From: Zymoseptoria tritici IPO323
Lineage: Eukaryota > Ascomycota > Dothideomycetes > Mycosphaerellales > Mycosphaerellaceae
Assembly: GCF_000219625.1 (NCBI RefSeq)
Contig: NC_018213.1
Coordinates: 986,055-1,050,054 of the forward strand
DNA length: 64,000 nt
Direction of reading: 5' to 3'
The notes under the pieces were generated by a model, which saw only the letters and a program-made list of their open reading frames with translations, had not been told where the DNA came from and did no database searches. Made by a program: the position numbers and the translations under genes. How positions within the stretch are numbered: position 1 is the first letter of the stretch; each line of letters starts with the position of its first letter. This document shows, piece by piece, positions 10,116 through 21,889 of this stretch.

Positions 10116-11420
10116 CTAACCCACCGCAGGTGCATCATTGCCGCCATCGCCTTCCGCTACGGCCTTGAGCGCTGCTCTGGCTGCCTCTTCCTCCTGCTTT
10201 CTACGATCCTCCTGTTGTTTTCTTTCCTCTTCCTTGACTTGCTGCTCTTTGATGGCAATCTGCTTGATCTTCTGATCTTGCGGGAGAGCGTTGAACGCCG
10301 CGGTGTCCTCGTCCCATTGCTTGACGCACTCGGCGACCCAATTGCACTTCTCGACTTCACCGTAAATCGGGTGGTTGAATCGCGGATGGGTGGTCGGCCA
10401 GCCGGAGGCGTGGTAGTGGTGCTTGACAAGAGCCTGCTTGGCGTCGTGGGTGCCAGAGTCAGAGTGGCCCTGTCCGGCGGCGAAGGCTTCCACGGTGAGC
10501 ACGAGCACACGGCCGACTACGATCGACTCCTGCATGCTGTGGAAGATGTCCCAGCTCATGGGCTTGCCGGTGCGTTTGGTGATGTCCTTGAGGATGGCCT
10601 CGGTGAACGCTGAAGGTCCGGTACCGCTGATAACTTGGTCGAAGTCCAGCTTGATCTCCGAGATTCTACACCTTTGCTGCTTGGCGACCGTGTGCAGCCA
10701 CTTCATGATGTTCTCGATGAGCGTGAGCATCACCGGAAGTTGCGGCTTGCACATGAATGTCCACTGGCAGAATGACTTGCACTTTGAGCCCAATACCGGA
10801 TGGTCAGAGAACTCCGGTTGGTCAATCTCAATGCCCACGACCATGTCAATGTCCGTCTCCTCCCATCTCTTGGGAATGAAGTTCTTGACGGGCTTGAGAG
10901 CCTCCACGTCAATGTCGGTGTACAGACCACCCTCCACGTACATGATCATGTAGCGCAACAGATCAGCTTTGATGATGCGAGCAGTCAATTCGCGGTAGAC
11001 GTAGACAATGTCGGGTCGGTTGAAGCCCTCTGGGCCGAAATGTGTCTCCACGTATGCGAGATCGTTCTCATCGGTGAGCACCTCGTAGCGAAAGTCGGGG
11101 TTTTTAATGATCCATGTGCGGGCAGTGTTGTGATCGCGCTCCTCGAACATCATGGGATCGACCTTCCATGTTTGCCAGATTTTCCGCGGAAAATGTGTGG
11201 GTTTGGGTCGTGAGAAGATGGCCAGACTTGTGCTTGGGCCGGAGCCCGTCATAAAATAGAGGAAAAGCAGAAGAGCGATGCATGCTGGCAGTAATCGTTG
11301 CAGCTGCTTCGGGACGCCCATGGGTACAGAGTTGAAGAGGTCCTGAGGGCCCTTGATGTTAGGACCGCCGCCCAATTTCATGTCTGCACTCTCGCCGCGG
11401 GAGAGACCCCGATTTCTCAC
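10116..11420 (-). CDS. OCH1-like alpha-1,6-mannosyltransferase (GT32), Golgi
   Basis: Single exon, 434 residues (421 if translation starts at Met14). It is a type II membrane protein: short cytosolic tail, one transmembrane anchor at about residues 42-57, then a lumenal GT32 domain opening with PRKIWQTWK. The nucleotide-sugar/Mn site is the DXD motif in GGLYTDIDVE (Asp169, Asp171). The last ~60 residues are a charged Gln/Glu/Lys-rich, probably coiled-coil tail. GT32 proteins such as Och1/Hoc1 start or extend outer-chain N-glycan mannose in the cis-Golgi. Whether this is Och1 itself or a paralogue cannot be decided here. Confidence 0.9.
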   Translation of the reverse strand: MRNRGLSRGESADMKLGGGPNIKGPQDLFNSVPMGVPKQLQRLLPACIALLLFLYFMTGSGPSTSLAIFSRPKPTHFPRKIWQTWKVDPMMFEERDHNTARTWIIKNPDFRYEVLTDENDLAYVETHFGPEGFNRPDIVYVYRELTARIIKADLLRYMIMYVEGGLYTDIDVEALKPVKNFIPKRWEETDIDMVVGIEIDQPEFSDHPVLGSKCKSFCQWTFMCKPQLPVMLTLIENIMKWLHTVAKQQRCRISEIKLDFDQVISGTGPSAFTEAILKDITKRTGKPMSWDIFHSMQESIVVGRVLVLTVEAFAAGQGHSDSGTHDAKQALVKHHYHASGWPTTHPRFNHPIYGEVEKCNWVAECVKQWDEDTAAFNALPQDQKIKQIAIKEQQVKEEERKQQEDRRKQEEEAARAALKAVAEGDGGNDAPAVG

Positions 11421-12011
11421 GCGCGGCGTGACTGAAATTTTGGTGGACAGATTGACGGCCGCGACGCGCGGGAAAGCGAGTGGCGGAAGAGTTTGGCGGT
11501 GCTGACGGGGGCTCGGAGGAGGCCGAGTAGGGATCTTGCGCGGCGGTGGTGCTAGAGGAAGCGTGTACTGTCGGAGAGCAGGGGATCAAAATTGCCGCAA
11601 GGAGATGTTGCACGACACACGCGCATAAGAAGAAGAATGAAGCGTCATGCGCGGGCAGCGGTGCCAAGAAGCAGAAGCGAAAGTCGTCGTCGTCGTCGTC
11701 GTCGAGGTCGTCGTCGTCGGTGGGCGTAATCTAGGGATGTAAGTGCGAGGAATGGTATGGACGAGGATGTACAGTAGTCGAGGAAGAAGAGATGAATAAT
11801 CTGGGCAGGAGCGTGAAAGATTCCACCAGAGCAGACCGACTGGAAATCACCCTGGGTCGCCTTGTGCTTGTGTCCCAACCGGCCGCCAGAACACATGAAA
11901 ATAGGGTATGCTCCCGCTGCTGGTCCCAAAGCTAAAACCAACGGCCGAGGCTTGCCACTCGCCAATCCGAATCCGCCGTTTGGACGCCGCCCCGCAGTAC
12001 GAAAGTTACAT
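11421..12011. other. Intergenic with CGT microsatellite
   Basis: Upstream region of the GT32 gene. It holds a CGT/ACG trinucleotide repeat at about 11683-11720, interrupted once. No gene is seen. The right end abuts the target duplication of the Mutator-like element. Confidence 0.6.
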
Positions 12012-12351
12012 CCCGCTGTGGGTGGTGTCTACAATGAGGCAGGTTCGGCTTTTCGGTAATCCGGTGCACCAGCCTTACAGCTACCGGAAATACGCGCACC
12101 GACGCGCACGGACGTTTTAAGGTGCACAAACGTCGTTTTCCGTCGAGCTACGTATCCTCCGTGTCTATGTTGTCTATGTTGTCGATATATACGCTTTTTG
12201 CTCGTTTTAAGGTGTTGTTGTCGCCTTAACCGCTGCTCTTGTACTAATCTCTTTATTCCCTCCTTACTGCTGCCGTTCTTAGTGCGCTAGTAGAGTAGCT
12301 ATAGAGTCTCTTACTAGTGTTTAAATCGGTACTCTTAATAACGCTTAAGTC

Positions 12352-12573
12352 GGTATGTTTCACGCTAAGATGCTAGATAATCTATTATATAAGGCTCCAG
12401 AGCTTGTCGACGACGCGCTGCTCGATGCAGCTAGATTCGATAGTAGATTCGAGGTCGGTAGATCGGACGATAAAGAAGGTAGTAGAGTCGTTCCTGTTCG
12501 TAGTGTATTAGCAGAGCTCGTTAGACGCGATGTTGCTACGCTACAGCAGCAGGTAAATAAGCGTTGCTCTTAG
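12352..12573 (+). pseudogene. Short frame inside the MULE
   Basis: A 73-codon open frame starting ATG at 12352 (FHAKMLDNLLYKAPELVDD and on, charged, helical). It lies upstream of the transposase-like reading and is followed by in-frame TAG codons. It may be the N-terminal part of the transposase or a separate small element gene. No family is recognised. Confidence 0.35.
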
Positions 12574-12919
12574 CTTAAGTCGCAAGAGCAAGAGCGTAAG
12601 AACGAGGTTATAGAGGGCGCGGCCGCCTTAGCCCTTAAGAAGGAGCTATTTAGTAATGTTAATAATAATAAGGATAAGAAGATGCAGAAGAAGAAGACGC
12701 GGATATCTATTAGCGTTAGTACTGTCTCCTTACGATAGAGTAGTGTTAACAGTAAGGGCAGAGCGCTGCTGCGACTACTACCGGATACTATTTAATAGCG
12801 CGACAGGCTCTTTAACGGACGCGTAGAGCAGATAACGCACAAAGAGATGTGCTTATATTAGCCTCTCGTCGACAACATCTAGAAGGGTAATAGTGCGAGG
12901 GCATTAAGGACGAGGTCCG

Positions 12920-15882
12920 GATTGTATCGCACGTTCCGGTTTATATGTCGTTGCTATAAGCGCTATAAACCGGTATCGAAGAAGACAGGCGTTCTACTAA
13001 AGAAGCAGCGCGACTGCTCGACGCATAGTAGTAAGAAGTGTCTTACTGCTATAAAGTTTACCTGCTTTTATAAGCCTACCGAAGACACGCCTAATGCCGC
13101 TATTAATAAGGATAGTATGCGTATATTGTTTTGTTTGTTTGTTTGTTTGTTTGTTCTATTTACGTCCTTTTGGAGTCTATAACTATGTAGGACGGCCTTG
13201 CAAGCAAGGCAGTAGATCTATTTACAATCAAATTCTTTTAGTATTCTTTGACCTTAGGGGAAACCCCGTGCCTAAGGCAATGCTAAAGGACTTTAACCAA
13301 ATGCAAGACAAAGGAAATCGAACGAGTGTCGTTGTCTGTTGTCTACAGCTAGGGCTGCAGAATTTTCGCGCTAAGCTTTTTGCAGAATTTTTAGCGGATC
13401 CTTCCGCTTCGCACATACGCTGCAAATTCGAATGCAAAAGCAGTGCAAAGCAGTGCAAAATGCCGTGCAGAAGCAGAAAAGCAGCTGTCTAACTCGCTGC
13501 CTTCTCTTATCCTTAATATGCCTTTGTGGAACTGTATGCTGCTTCCAAACGTATACAGCTACGCAGGTTGATCGTAGAGTTATGGATTCCACCGACTGTT
13601 CCAGCTCTTTGAAGTGCATGTATGGACATGCGATTTCGATTCGGATTTCGAGGAGGTGCGCGTATAGGGCAGAGTGGACTGCTTCTTCTTCTTCTTCTCG
13701 TTCGTAGCGTAGAGAGCTATTCGTTCGAATCGTGCTGTTGTTCTGTAGCTTGTGTTTCGAGGCGGATTTCGAGAAGGATTTCGGGCGGATTTCGAGAGGT
13801 TTTCGAGGAGGTTTCTTCCAGACTGTCTTGGTTTCCCTTCCAAGGAAGGTACTTACGACGGCCACCGCGTGAAGGTGCAGTCTGTTCGGCCGTCATAGTA
13901 TGCGTATAGATAGCACAGCGTAGTAGCGGACTAACAAGAAGGACGCCTACCTCCTTCGTCTACTACGCTAGACTCTCGAACGCCTTTACCCTAAGGACTA
14001 CGTCGGCGACGGCGAGCCCTTCTACAACTACGATCTCGCGCATATCGACAGGAAGAAGCTAAACAGCTTTGTAACGTAGGTCGCCGGTAAGGAGGTAGCG
14101 CGTAGATACCGGCCGGCGGAGGTAAAGGCGAATCTCGTCGGTAGAGGTTTAGGGATTTCGGATAGTTACTAAATGCTCGTAAACGCTAGTAGCGTGCGAT
14201 TAAACAACAAGAGCGTCTACAACGCCGCACGAGGCTTTTAAAAGAAGAATCCAGATCCTCGGTATTAGGGCAACAAACTAAGTGTATTAAAACAGGTGTC
14301 GGACATAGTAGAGTAGCAGCGCGATCGTAAGTTGTTGTTTTTTAATGTCTTAATGTTAGTATATATAAGAAGGTCGGAATTTCAAAAAGTCCGGACTGAA
14401 ATATACGCACCGGTTCTAAAGCAACGCGTACGAATTTTATGTCGACGGTAGTTTTCGAGCAAAAGGTAGAACTAATTCTTATACCGGAAGCTAGATTTTG
14501 CGCGTATAATTAGTTACGCGCGCGAAAAATCTTCCGAGAATTTAAACCCTCTTACTAACACTAATTTCGTATATATAGGTAATTATCTATCTAAACATAT
14601 TGCTAGCATTGTCTACGAGGATAGTAGCACCTCTAAATGCACTATATTCGTCCGTCCTAGTAGGCTTTAATTGCTCCGAAAATACGGCTACTTTACGATC
14701 TACGACTCGACCTATAAGACGAATTACCTCGAGCAAAAGCTCTTTAGCTTAATAATCCGCGATAGCACTAATACCTACCGAGTTTGCGTATACTAGCTCT
14801 TAGCGCGAGAGGACGGCGAGATAATCGCGGCGGCGATGCGACAGATTAAGAGCTAGTGTACAATAATAGGGAATAAGAGGCTATAGGAGCCTAGATATAT
14901 AATAACCGATAATTCCGGAGCTAAGCAAAGGGCTGTACAAATAGCATTCCGTAGCCTTATTAACGGTAAGCAGGAAGTTACTTATCTTATCTGCTATTAG
15001 CACTATAGCCAGACTCTCTAGAAGCAGTTTAAAGGGCGTAAGTACTTACGGACTCTTAGTTACCTTTTAAAGGCGATAAGCATACGCAAAACGGAGGCTG
15101 GTATAAGGGACTTACTAGAGTCTGCTACTACTTACCTACCGTCTAATACTCCTTAACAGAAGGTTAATTATATATAGTAGACTATGTAGAATAACCGTTA
15201 CCTCTAGGCCTTCTACTTCTGCTATTACTTATAGACTCTGCTTTAGATTCGCACGACGAGCAACCTTAAGAACTTCTACTCGCTGCTTAAGGGCGGCAGC
15301 GGCACGAAGCAGAACATAAATTACTTCTCGCTCCGTAGTATCGCTAGCTATCTTTATAACGTAGTTAACACTATAGAGCGGCGCGCGGTAGTAAAGGAGT
15401 CTAAGGCGCGCACGAAGATTTATCCGACTACCTTACGACACTTATAGCTTAGGAAGTTTCCTTATACCGTTCAAGTCCTCGTTACTAATAAACTAGCTTA
15501 TAGTAAGATAGACGCTCTTATAGGAGCAACTAATAAAGACAGTAACCTCCCTCCGAATCGATGCGGCTGCTCCTTTTACCTTAGATATCTCCTTATCTGC
15601 CGCTACGTTTGGAGCTACTACCTGCTCTATAATAACCTTACGACGAAGGACTTCGACTACTAGACGTACGAGTAGGAAGAGAATAGCTAGGAGGTGTATT
15701 ACACGAGCAGCCGCGTACTAGTTAATAAAGATAAGGAAGATAAGGATACAACTAGCATTAGTCGACATACGGCGATAATAAAGGAGGCAACACAAGCAGT
15801 CCGCGAGCGATACTATGCTCTTAACGACGACGAATACCTTAACTCTGTGCCTAGCTTAAAGGACATTATTATCGAGCACTAG
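12920..15882 (+). pseudogene. Mutator-like (FAR1/Hop-type) transposase, RIP-inactivated
   Basis: Read with TAG tolerated, the plus strand gives an N-terminal Cys/His-rich DNA-binding segment (YRTFRFICRCYKRYKPVSKK, about 12920-13110). After the nested insertion comes LRKYGYFTIYDSTYKTN (first catalytic Asp about 14704), TDNSGAKQRAVQIAFR (second Asp about 14907), a NLKNFYSLLKGG segment where MULEs carry the final acidic residue and helix, and a degraded SWIM zinc finger (CGCSFYLRYLLICRY, about 15562-15609; the final His of CxH is Tyr). It would cut and paste the element. Numerous in-frame TAG codons and the insertion at 13126 make it non-functional. Confidence 0.8.
13112..13908 (-). mobile_element. 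Nested SINE/LINE-like retroposon, not RIP-damaged
   Basis: A 769-bp insertion at 13126-13894, flanked by perfect 14-bp direct repeats ATAGTATGCGTATA (13112-13125 and 13895-13908). Next to the left repeat is a (TTTG)n tract (13128-13156), which on the minus strand is an (AAAC)n 3' tail. A variable-length duplication plus a simple-repeat tail is the mark of target-primed reverse transcription, so the element points leftward. Unlike its host it is rich in CA and TG. The minus strand has a 164-codon open frame (13371-13865) with no recognised domain. I do not see a convincing tRNA-type A/B box or a reverse transcriptase, so it is either a SINE or a truncated LINE. Confidence 0.75.
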
Positions 15883-16515
15883 CTTACGCAGTTGCAGAAG
15901 GCTACCGCGCTATTTAACCGCAAGATAGTAAATTAGCTTATTACTAAGATCGCAGTCTCTCGTCCTTCGTATAAGATTCTACTACCTCTAACACGCCCTT
16001 ATGTTACTACTATAGCTACGCTCGCTCCGAGCACACCTCTTAGCAGTTATTACGCTAAGCAGAAGATTATAGTGCCGCGCTCTTAAGCACTATAGCAAGC
16101 ACTAGCTCCTACACTAGTAAACAACAACACTAGCAAGAGGATCAAATTAGACAACATAGCGGCGGCGGCGGTAGCAGTAAACGACAGTAAGATAAGGCAC
16201 TAACAACACTAGCAACAATAAGGGCAATAAGGGCGATTACCGCTATAAAAAGGACCTTCTTATTAGCTTATCAAATAGCATAAACAATTGCATAGTCAGG
16301 TAACTGCGATACTATTAACACTATCAAAAACCGTGTATACTATCGACATAGTAAACATCTCTTACACGAGCACTCGGAGAATACGCGCGCCGACGAAACG
16401 AGGTGATTGTGCACCTTAAAACGTCCGTGCGCGTCGGAACGCGTATTTCCGGTAGCTGTGCGAGAGAGACCGAAAAGCCGAACCTGCCTCATTATAGACA
16501 TCGCCCCGCTGTGGG

Positions 16516-17775
16516 ATTTCATGAAGCAAATACCGGGATCCTCCAGCTGTCATCATATGGTCGGATTCAATGTCGCCCCTTTCTGTGGTCATGCGGTAGA
16601 TGCAGTAACGCGATCATCCTTGTCCGCGGCGAAATCAACCATATCATACTGGGTACTGCCTGCCGACCAGAGGGGAGACGACGATGGCGAGGTTGTACGG
16701 TAGAGAACGCGACTATCGCAAGTTTTACGAACACCTCCTATTATTACAACCAACCAGACTCGGTGTGAAGGATTGTGCAAGCTTGGCGACGATGCGTTTT
16801 GCTACATGTCCTCAACCATCCGCTAGGCCCAGGGTTCAGAAATGACCGGTATGAAAATCACATCGACATCCTTCACGATCGGACAGCAGACCATGGAAGA
16901 GTTCGTCAACGGTCCGAATACTGCGACTCCTTCGATCCACCACGACGTCTTTCTTCTCTTCCTTTCATCCTTCAGATGATAGGCAGTCCTCGCTCCTCCT
17001 CCCCGTATGCCGTGAACAGTTGCATGCATAGCCAGTTTCATACGTTCGAGGCCTCCCTTGTAATCTACACTCATGCCAGCCCGTTGCCCACCAACAATCT
17101 AGTTCTGGTCCAGGAGACAGTCCCGGTTCCGCCCACATCAAATTAGGGAAAGTGTCTCCGCTCTCAATTTTACGAGGACTGCGAGCCGAGAGTGCGGGGT
17201 GTATATTTTCTACAGGGATTGGCGCCTCAGCCTCTCTCCATTCGTCGTCTCGCCCGCAGGCACAGCAAAGGTGGCCGAATCGGTGGTTTCGTACAAACGC
17301 GAACGAGCGAGCTGCAGGAACGAGATGTGTCGTGTTACATATATCCATCCGCGGACCGAGGGAACGCGTGCAAACAGGTGACTGTTGTGTGAGTCTTGAG
17401 TTAGACCTTACCAACGCCTTCACAATTGCATGCCATGGATCATCGACAGCGCAATGTCTCATTCTTGGGAGAATCTTCGTATCGTCCACAATCACGCCGC
17501 CAACGTGTGACAAGATCCATCAATCGCGAGACTTCTCACTGGCACATGCCAAAATTCGAGTCCAACGGCAGGCAGACCCGAGCCGCCGCGGGAAGACCCC
17601 TTGCTCCAGGATTTCGCCAAGAAATAGCCCTTCAGCTTGCATCAGCAGTCGGCTGAAGAAGCCGACATTATCTTGACTTGACTGACGGCTCGGTGTCTTC
17701 GATCACGATTCACAAGTCATGTCCACCTAGGAGCGAACAGAGTTGGTCCCGCTCGTCGACCACTCCGCACCCGCG
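16516..17775. other. Long intergenic region
   Basis: About 1.26 kb of normal-composition DNA between the MULE and the acyltransferase gene. No gene, RNA or repeat is recognised. Confidence 0.5.
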
Positions 17776-19350
17776 ATGTCGCGAATGTCGCCCACGATGA
17801 AAGAGCACGATGCGAGGGACCGAGCGAATGGCGCACTGGAGAATGGCGAGATGAATGGAGGAATCGGGTTACGACTCCTGGCACAGCCCGAAGATGATTA
17901 CCGGGACAGGCCCTCGTCCTCATACAGCAGCGGCAGTCTGCTTCGAACGTTCTCTGGCGCACTGGGAAAGATGAGGCCAAACTTCGGTCTCAAGAGCTCC
18001 AAGGCGGCCGGCACAAAACTTCGGCGGACGGCGTACCTGGACGGTCTCAGAGGCTTCGCTGCGTTTCTGGTCTACATCCACCATCATCAGCTTTGGGCTC
18101 ACGCGGGAATCGGCGAGATACTCTTGGAGAATGCGTGGGGTTTCGAAGGGAACTACTCCTTGGTGCAGCTTCCGGGAATCAAAATATTCTTCGCCGGTGG
18201 TCATTTGGCAGTCGCGACTTTCTTCGTACTATCCGGCTACGTGCTATCGACCAAACCCTTGACTTTGATTCAATCTGGGGAGCTTCCCAAGATGGCAGAG
18301 AATGTGACATCTGCACTTTTCAGACGATGGATGCGGCTGTGGTTTCCAATCCTCCCTGTCACATTCGCAATGGCCCTCGTTCCCCACGTGCTCGGCATGG
18401 TGCTTGACTTCGAAGCACAATCCACTCTCGCAGAGGAGCTATGGAAGTGGTATACCAACATGAAAAACTTCACCTACATCTTCAACAATGACCAAATGGT
18501 GGACTACCAACCGCACATCTGGTCCATTCCAGTTGAGTTCAGGGGATCGATTGTTGTGTACACTACCTGTCTGGCGTTCTCCCGTTGCACAAGGAACGCT
18601 CGGCTATGGTGCGAGGTCGGCCTAATGTTCTATCTCATGTACATTGTCGACGGCGGCCACATGGCCATGTTCGTCATGGGCATTTTCCAGGCCGATCTTG
18701 ATCTCCTCGCAGTTTCCAACAACCTTCCAACCTGGATATCCAATCTTTCTCCTCACAAAGTCACTCTATCATGGCTGGCCTTCATCGCGGCCGCCTACCT
18801 CGGCGGTGTACCTCCCAGCACCCGCGAGATCAGCCACCTCCAGGCATCTCCTGGGTGGTACTACCTCTCCTTCCTCAAACCGCAAGCCTTTTTCGACTTC
18901 AAATGGTTCTACCTCTTCTGGGCAGCATCATTCCTTGTCTTCTCGGCCGGTCGACTTCCATGGCTCAAGCACTTCTTCGAGACCAACGTCTGCCTCTACC
19001 TCGGCCGCATCTCCTTCATGCTCTATCTCTTCCACGGTCCAATTCTATGGACGCTCGGCAACCGCCTGTACGCAGCCGTGGGATGGGTCCAGGAGAAGCA
19101 AATGCTCCAGTGTCCCACATGGACCAATGCTTTCCCAATCACCAAGTGGGGACCGGCATTCGGCTTGGAGATCGCTTGGATTTTGCCGCATGTGATCCTG
19201 CTGCCTTTGACCCTGTGGGTGGCCGAGCTGGGCACCACATGCATCGACGACCCGGCTATCAAGCTGGCGGCGTGGTTATATAAGCAGACGGGCTCATTGG
19301 CGGGCGGTGCGAATGCGTTACCAGAGCGCAGGCCTCCGGGACCGCCTTGA
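17776..19350 (+). CDS. Acyltransferase-3 family membrane protein
   Basis: Single exon, 524 residues from the ATG at 17776; the frame opens slightly upstream only with a TTG. After about 85 polar residues the acyltransferase_3 (PF01757) signature begins: LRRTAYLDGLRGFAAFLVYIHHH, with the diagnostic DGLRG and a downstream His. It continues with about ten hydrophobic segments, including FFAGGHLAVATFFVLSGYVL, WSIPVEFRGS and GRISFMLYLFHGPILW. The family moves acyl groups onto sugars, lipids or small molecules from the membrane. Fungal members are often unassigned, and some sit in biosynthetic clusters, but none is evident here. Confidence 0.88.
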   Translation: MSRMSPTMKEHDARDRANGALENGEMNGGIGLRLLAQPEDDYRDRPSSSYSSGSLLRTFSGALGKMRPNFGLKSSKAAGTKLRRTAYLDGLRGFAAFLVYIHHHQLWAHAGIGEILLENAWGFEGNYSLVQLPGIKIFFAGGHLAVATFFVLSGYVLSTKPLTLIQSGELPKMAENVTSALFRRWMRLWFPILPVTFAMALVPHVLGMVLDFEAQSTLAEELWKWYTNMKNFTYIFNNDQMVDYQPHIWSIPVEFRGSIVVYTTCLAFSRCTRNARLWCEVGLMFYLMYIVDGGHMAMFVMGIFQADLDLLAVSNNLPTWISNLSPHKVTLSWLAFIAAAYLGGVPPSTREISHLQASPGWYYLSFLKPQAFFDFKWFYLFWAASFLVFSAGRLPWLKHFFETNVCLYLGRISFMLYLFHGPILWTLGNRLYAAVGWVQEKQMLQCPTWTNAFPITKWGPAFGLEIAWILPHVILLPLTLWVAELGTTCIDDPAIKLAAWLYKQTGSLAGGANALPERRPPGPP

Positions 19351-19788
19351 GCGACAGGACTCACTGGAGGACATGACACAGATTAGCATTCGTAGGATTG
19401 TACATTCATCAACTTGTCCGGCTGGGAAACAGCGCGGAGCTCTGTCACGATTTGACTGCTTGTCTTCCTCGGCCCGCCATTTGACCTGTGCGACCTCTCG
19501 GTGCAGGACTTCTGGATATGGGAACGGCGTTCGTCGTCTCTCCGAAGCTGGCATGATTGAGCTTCGACAATCGTGACCCCTCATCACCTTCCAAGTCTAC
19601 GGCGAGGCTTGCGCAGGTGCAGGTCCTGTTTCGACTACGTCTACGACCAGCGTGACGACAACGTCAACGACCAGGAATGCGACCAGTCTGCGTCCGCTGC
19701 CGCAAAAATTTCGACTATTGATACCATGACATTCAATTCTGCTGTGTCGTGTCTGGCCGTTCCCGTGTCTAGTCACCATCAGCGCAAT
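19351..19788. other. Intergenic between convergent genes
   Basis: 3' flanks of the acyltransferase and amine oxidase genes. Nothing else is seen. Confidence 0.5.
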
Positions 19789-21889
19789 TTACTTGCAGCA
19801 TGCATCGCCATTCGTTTCATTCGTCTCATGGCCATTCACTCCATTCCCATTGACCACCAACCTGCTCTCCAAATTTCTATTGCTCGGAACATCAATCGAT
19901 GGATTCGCCGTGAAAAAGTCTGCCGGCCGCAACTGGATCTGATGAATCTCCACCGGCATCACAGGCCAGTCCTCGACTCTCGGATTATGTGTCAGACCGA
20001 ACACCGACCACACCACAATGTCCTCATTCTGTACATTGTCGCCTCTTTCCACAGCGTCTGCAACACCACCGACCTCTCGTTTGCTCTGCAGAGTGTAGCG
20101 ACCACCAGCGAAGAACTCGTCATCGACGTGCTTCGTGACCCAGACGTGGTGTTGAGCGAACAGCGCGCGCTGCGCTTGGACGGACTCCGGGTCTGCTAGC
20201 AGGAGCTGGGTGGCTGGAGGAATGAATTTGAAGCCGACTGGCTTTCCGCTGATGGGATTGAGCTTTGATTCGTTCACGATTTTGAACACGCGGTTGTTCA
20301 TGGGCTGGGCGTCGGCCCAGCTGGCTTTTGTGAATGGCGTGCGCTTGACTTCGTAGTAGTTGCCGCGAGGATTGGTTTCTGGGTTCATTGGTACTGGGAG
20401 GGATTCTTCCTGGACCATTGTGTTGGCATGACCATCGATCGCTGGGTCCATCCGTACAGCAAATATGTGCTGATGATTCTGCGCAAGGACACCCGGACTG
20501 ACCACGTTGCCGTAGTCGCTGACCTTTCCAGGATCGATGTTGACGCACGAGACAATGCCGGTCGCACGAGTCTCAATGTCGATACCGGCGCTTTGATTGA
20601 ATTTATACGCGAAGATGTACTCGTAGTTCGCCAGAGTGATGATGAATTGTACAACGAGTTCTCGGTTGCGAATCACAACAGCTCGGCCAGTGCGCCAATT
20701 CGTGTGCTTCCAGCCGATGCCATTGTCTTGCTCGTGTAGACAGATCACATTCTTCTGCGGCCAGACCTGCGAGTCGCCGGTGATGCCGACGCCGTCGAAA
20801 TAATGAATTGTCCCGAGACAGTCGCAACCGAGCGAAAGGTTATTCGCGCAATTGCCGGCTCCGCCGTCGCCGAAGTCGAAGGCTTGTTTGCGGTGGAATG
20901 GTGCCCGTGCATCGGCGTACGGGACTGACATCTCACTGATGGCTAGTCGATGGAGGATGGATCTTCCGTCATACCAGACATCATGGATCACAGCTCCCTC
21001 ACGTGGATTGAATGAGACCCGGAAGCGCCACTTCTGCCACTCCACCAGGGAATCGTCCGTCACCGCGAAGGATGCACCATCAGGCTGGACGACGTTCAAG
21101 GTCTTCAGGTCTGTTCGCACTCCATGGGGCAGAAGCTCAGGAACATACTCAGCAGCGGTGCAGTGGTCCACGATTTTCTTGCTGTGAGTCTTGCCGGTCA
21201 TCGAGTCTCCTTTGCCTCCGGTGGCCAGTCTATCTATCCGGATGATCTTCCGTGTGTTGACGTCCATTACTGGGATCAAAGGTAGAGGATAAGCGTAGAA
21301 GTTCGAATCTGGATTCTTATTGCTGAGATCCTGGGCGAATATAAGGCCTTGGAAAGTCCTCAGGTTGTCCTTGTCGTCGACCTCGGGTCCACCGTACGGC
21401 CACGGTTCAACGACGATCTCGAAGTTGGATGGGATGTCGAATTCCTTCATTGCTTCGGCGAACTCTGGAGAGGCCTTGACCGTCTCAACGAGGACATCAA
21501 ATTCAGCACTTCATCGGGTCAGCTGAAGCTCCTGAGCTCTGGCAGTGCAGTTCTTACAGCTTGAGTGGCGCATGATGTTCCTTTCCGATAACCTCGTGCT
21601 TGACCCGAGACTGCTTCTCAACATCGACAACAGACTCATGGAAGTACGGGATCTTGTCGGAGCCAATGACATCGTAGCTGACGGCGGCGAGGCGTGACGG
21701 GCGTGGCGAAGCCTCTGTGAGGCTACCGGAATGCTCGAGATCCAAGAACTTCACCAATTCTTTCTTGGGTGGCTCTTGGAGAGCAATCTCCCTGATCATG
21801 ACAAGCTCGCCATCATGTTCCCGAAGGACAATGTCCTTGGCCAGCTGGACTTCTTGTACAGAGAGACTTTTGAGTGGATGAGGAGGCAT
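19789..21889 (-). CDS. Copper amine oxidase (topaquinone-dependent)
   Basis: Two exons, 21558-21889 and 19789-21508, around a 49-nt intron with GTAAGA donor and GCTGAC branch site, giving 683 residues, normal for the family. The product oxidatively deaminates primary amines to aldehyde, ammonia and H2O2. The C-terminal catalytic domain carries the cofactor motif LANYEY, whose Tyr (about residue 406) becomes topaquinone. It also has a copper HxH pair in NHQHIFAVR (about 456 and 458) and a third His in LTHNPRVEDWPVMP. Asp in the YADARAPFHRKQAFDFG region is the likely catalytic base. No signal peptide is seen, so it is intracellular, perhaps peroxisomal, although the C-terminus (DACCK) is not a PTS1. 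The 3' neighbour in the opposite direction is unrelated. Confidence 0.93.

Larger units (their letters stand above)
12012..16515 (+). mobile_element. RIP-degraded Mutator-like element (MULE) with 11-bp target duplication
   Basis: The element is about 12023-16504. Identical 11-mers CCCGCTGTGGG flank it (12012-12022 and 16505-16515). The ends are inverted repeats: TGTCTACAATGAGGCAGG near 12026 against TGTCTATAATGAGGCAGG read inward from about 16500. The similarity continues through GGTTCGGCTTTTCGGT and AGCTACCGGAAATACGCG to the GACGTTTTAAGGTGCACAA segment, so each TIR is about 100 bp. The interior encodes a broken transposase on the plus strand and carries a nested insertion. CA/TG are scarce and TA is common across the interior, as expected for RIP. 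The 9-11 bp duplication and the SWIM-type transposase place it in the Mutator/Hop group. Confidence 0.88.

Noticed and set aside
12012..16515. Pogo/Tc1 element with a TA duplication at CTACAATGAGG
   Set aside because: The longer 11-bp direct repeat outside it and the SWIM-type transposase fit Mutator; the TA lies inside the inverted repeat.
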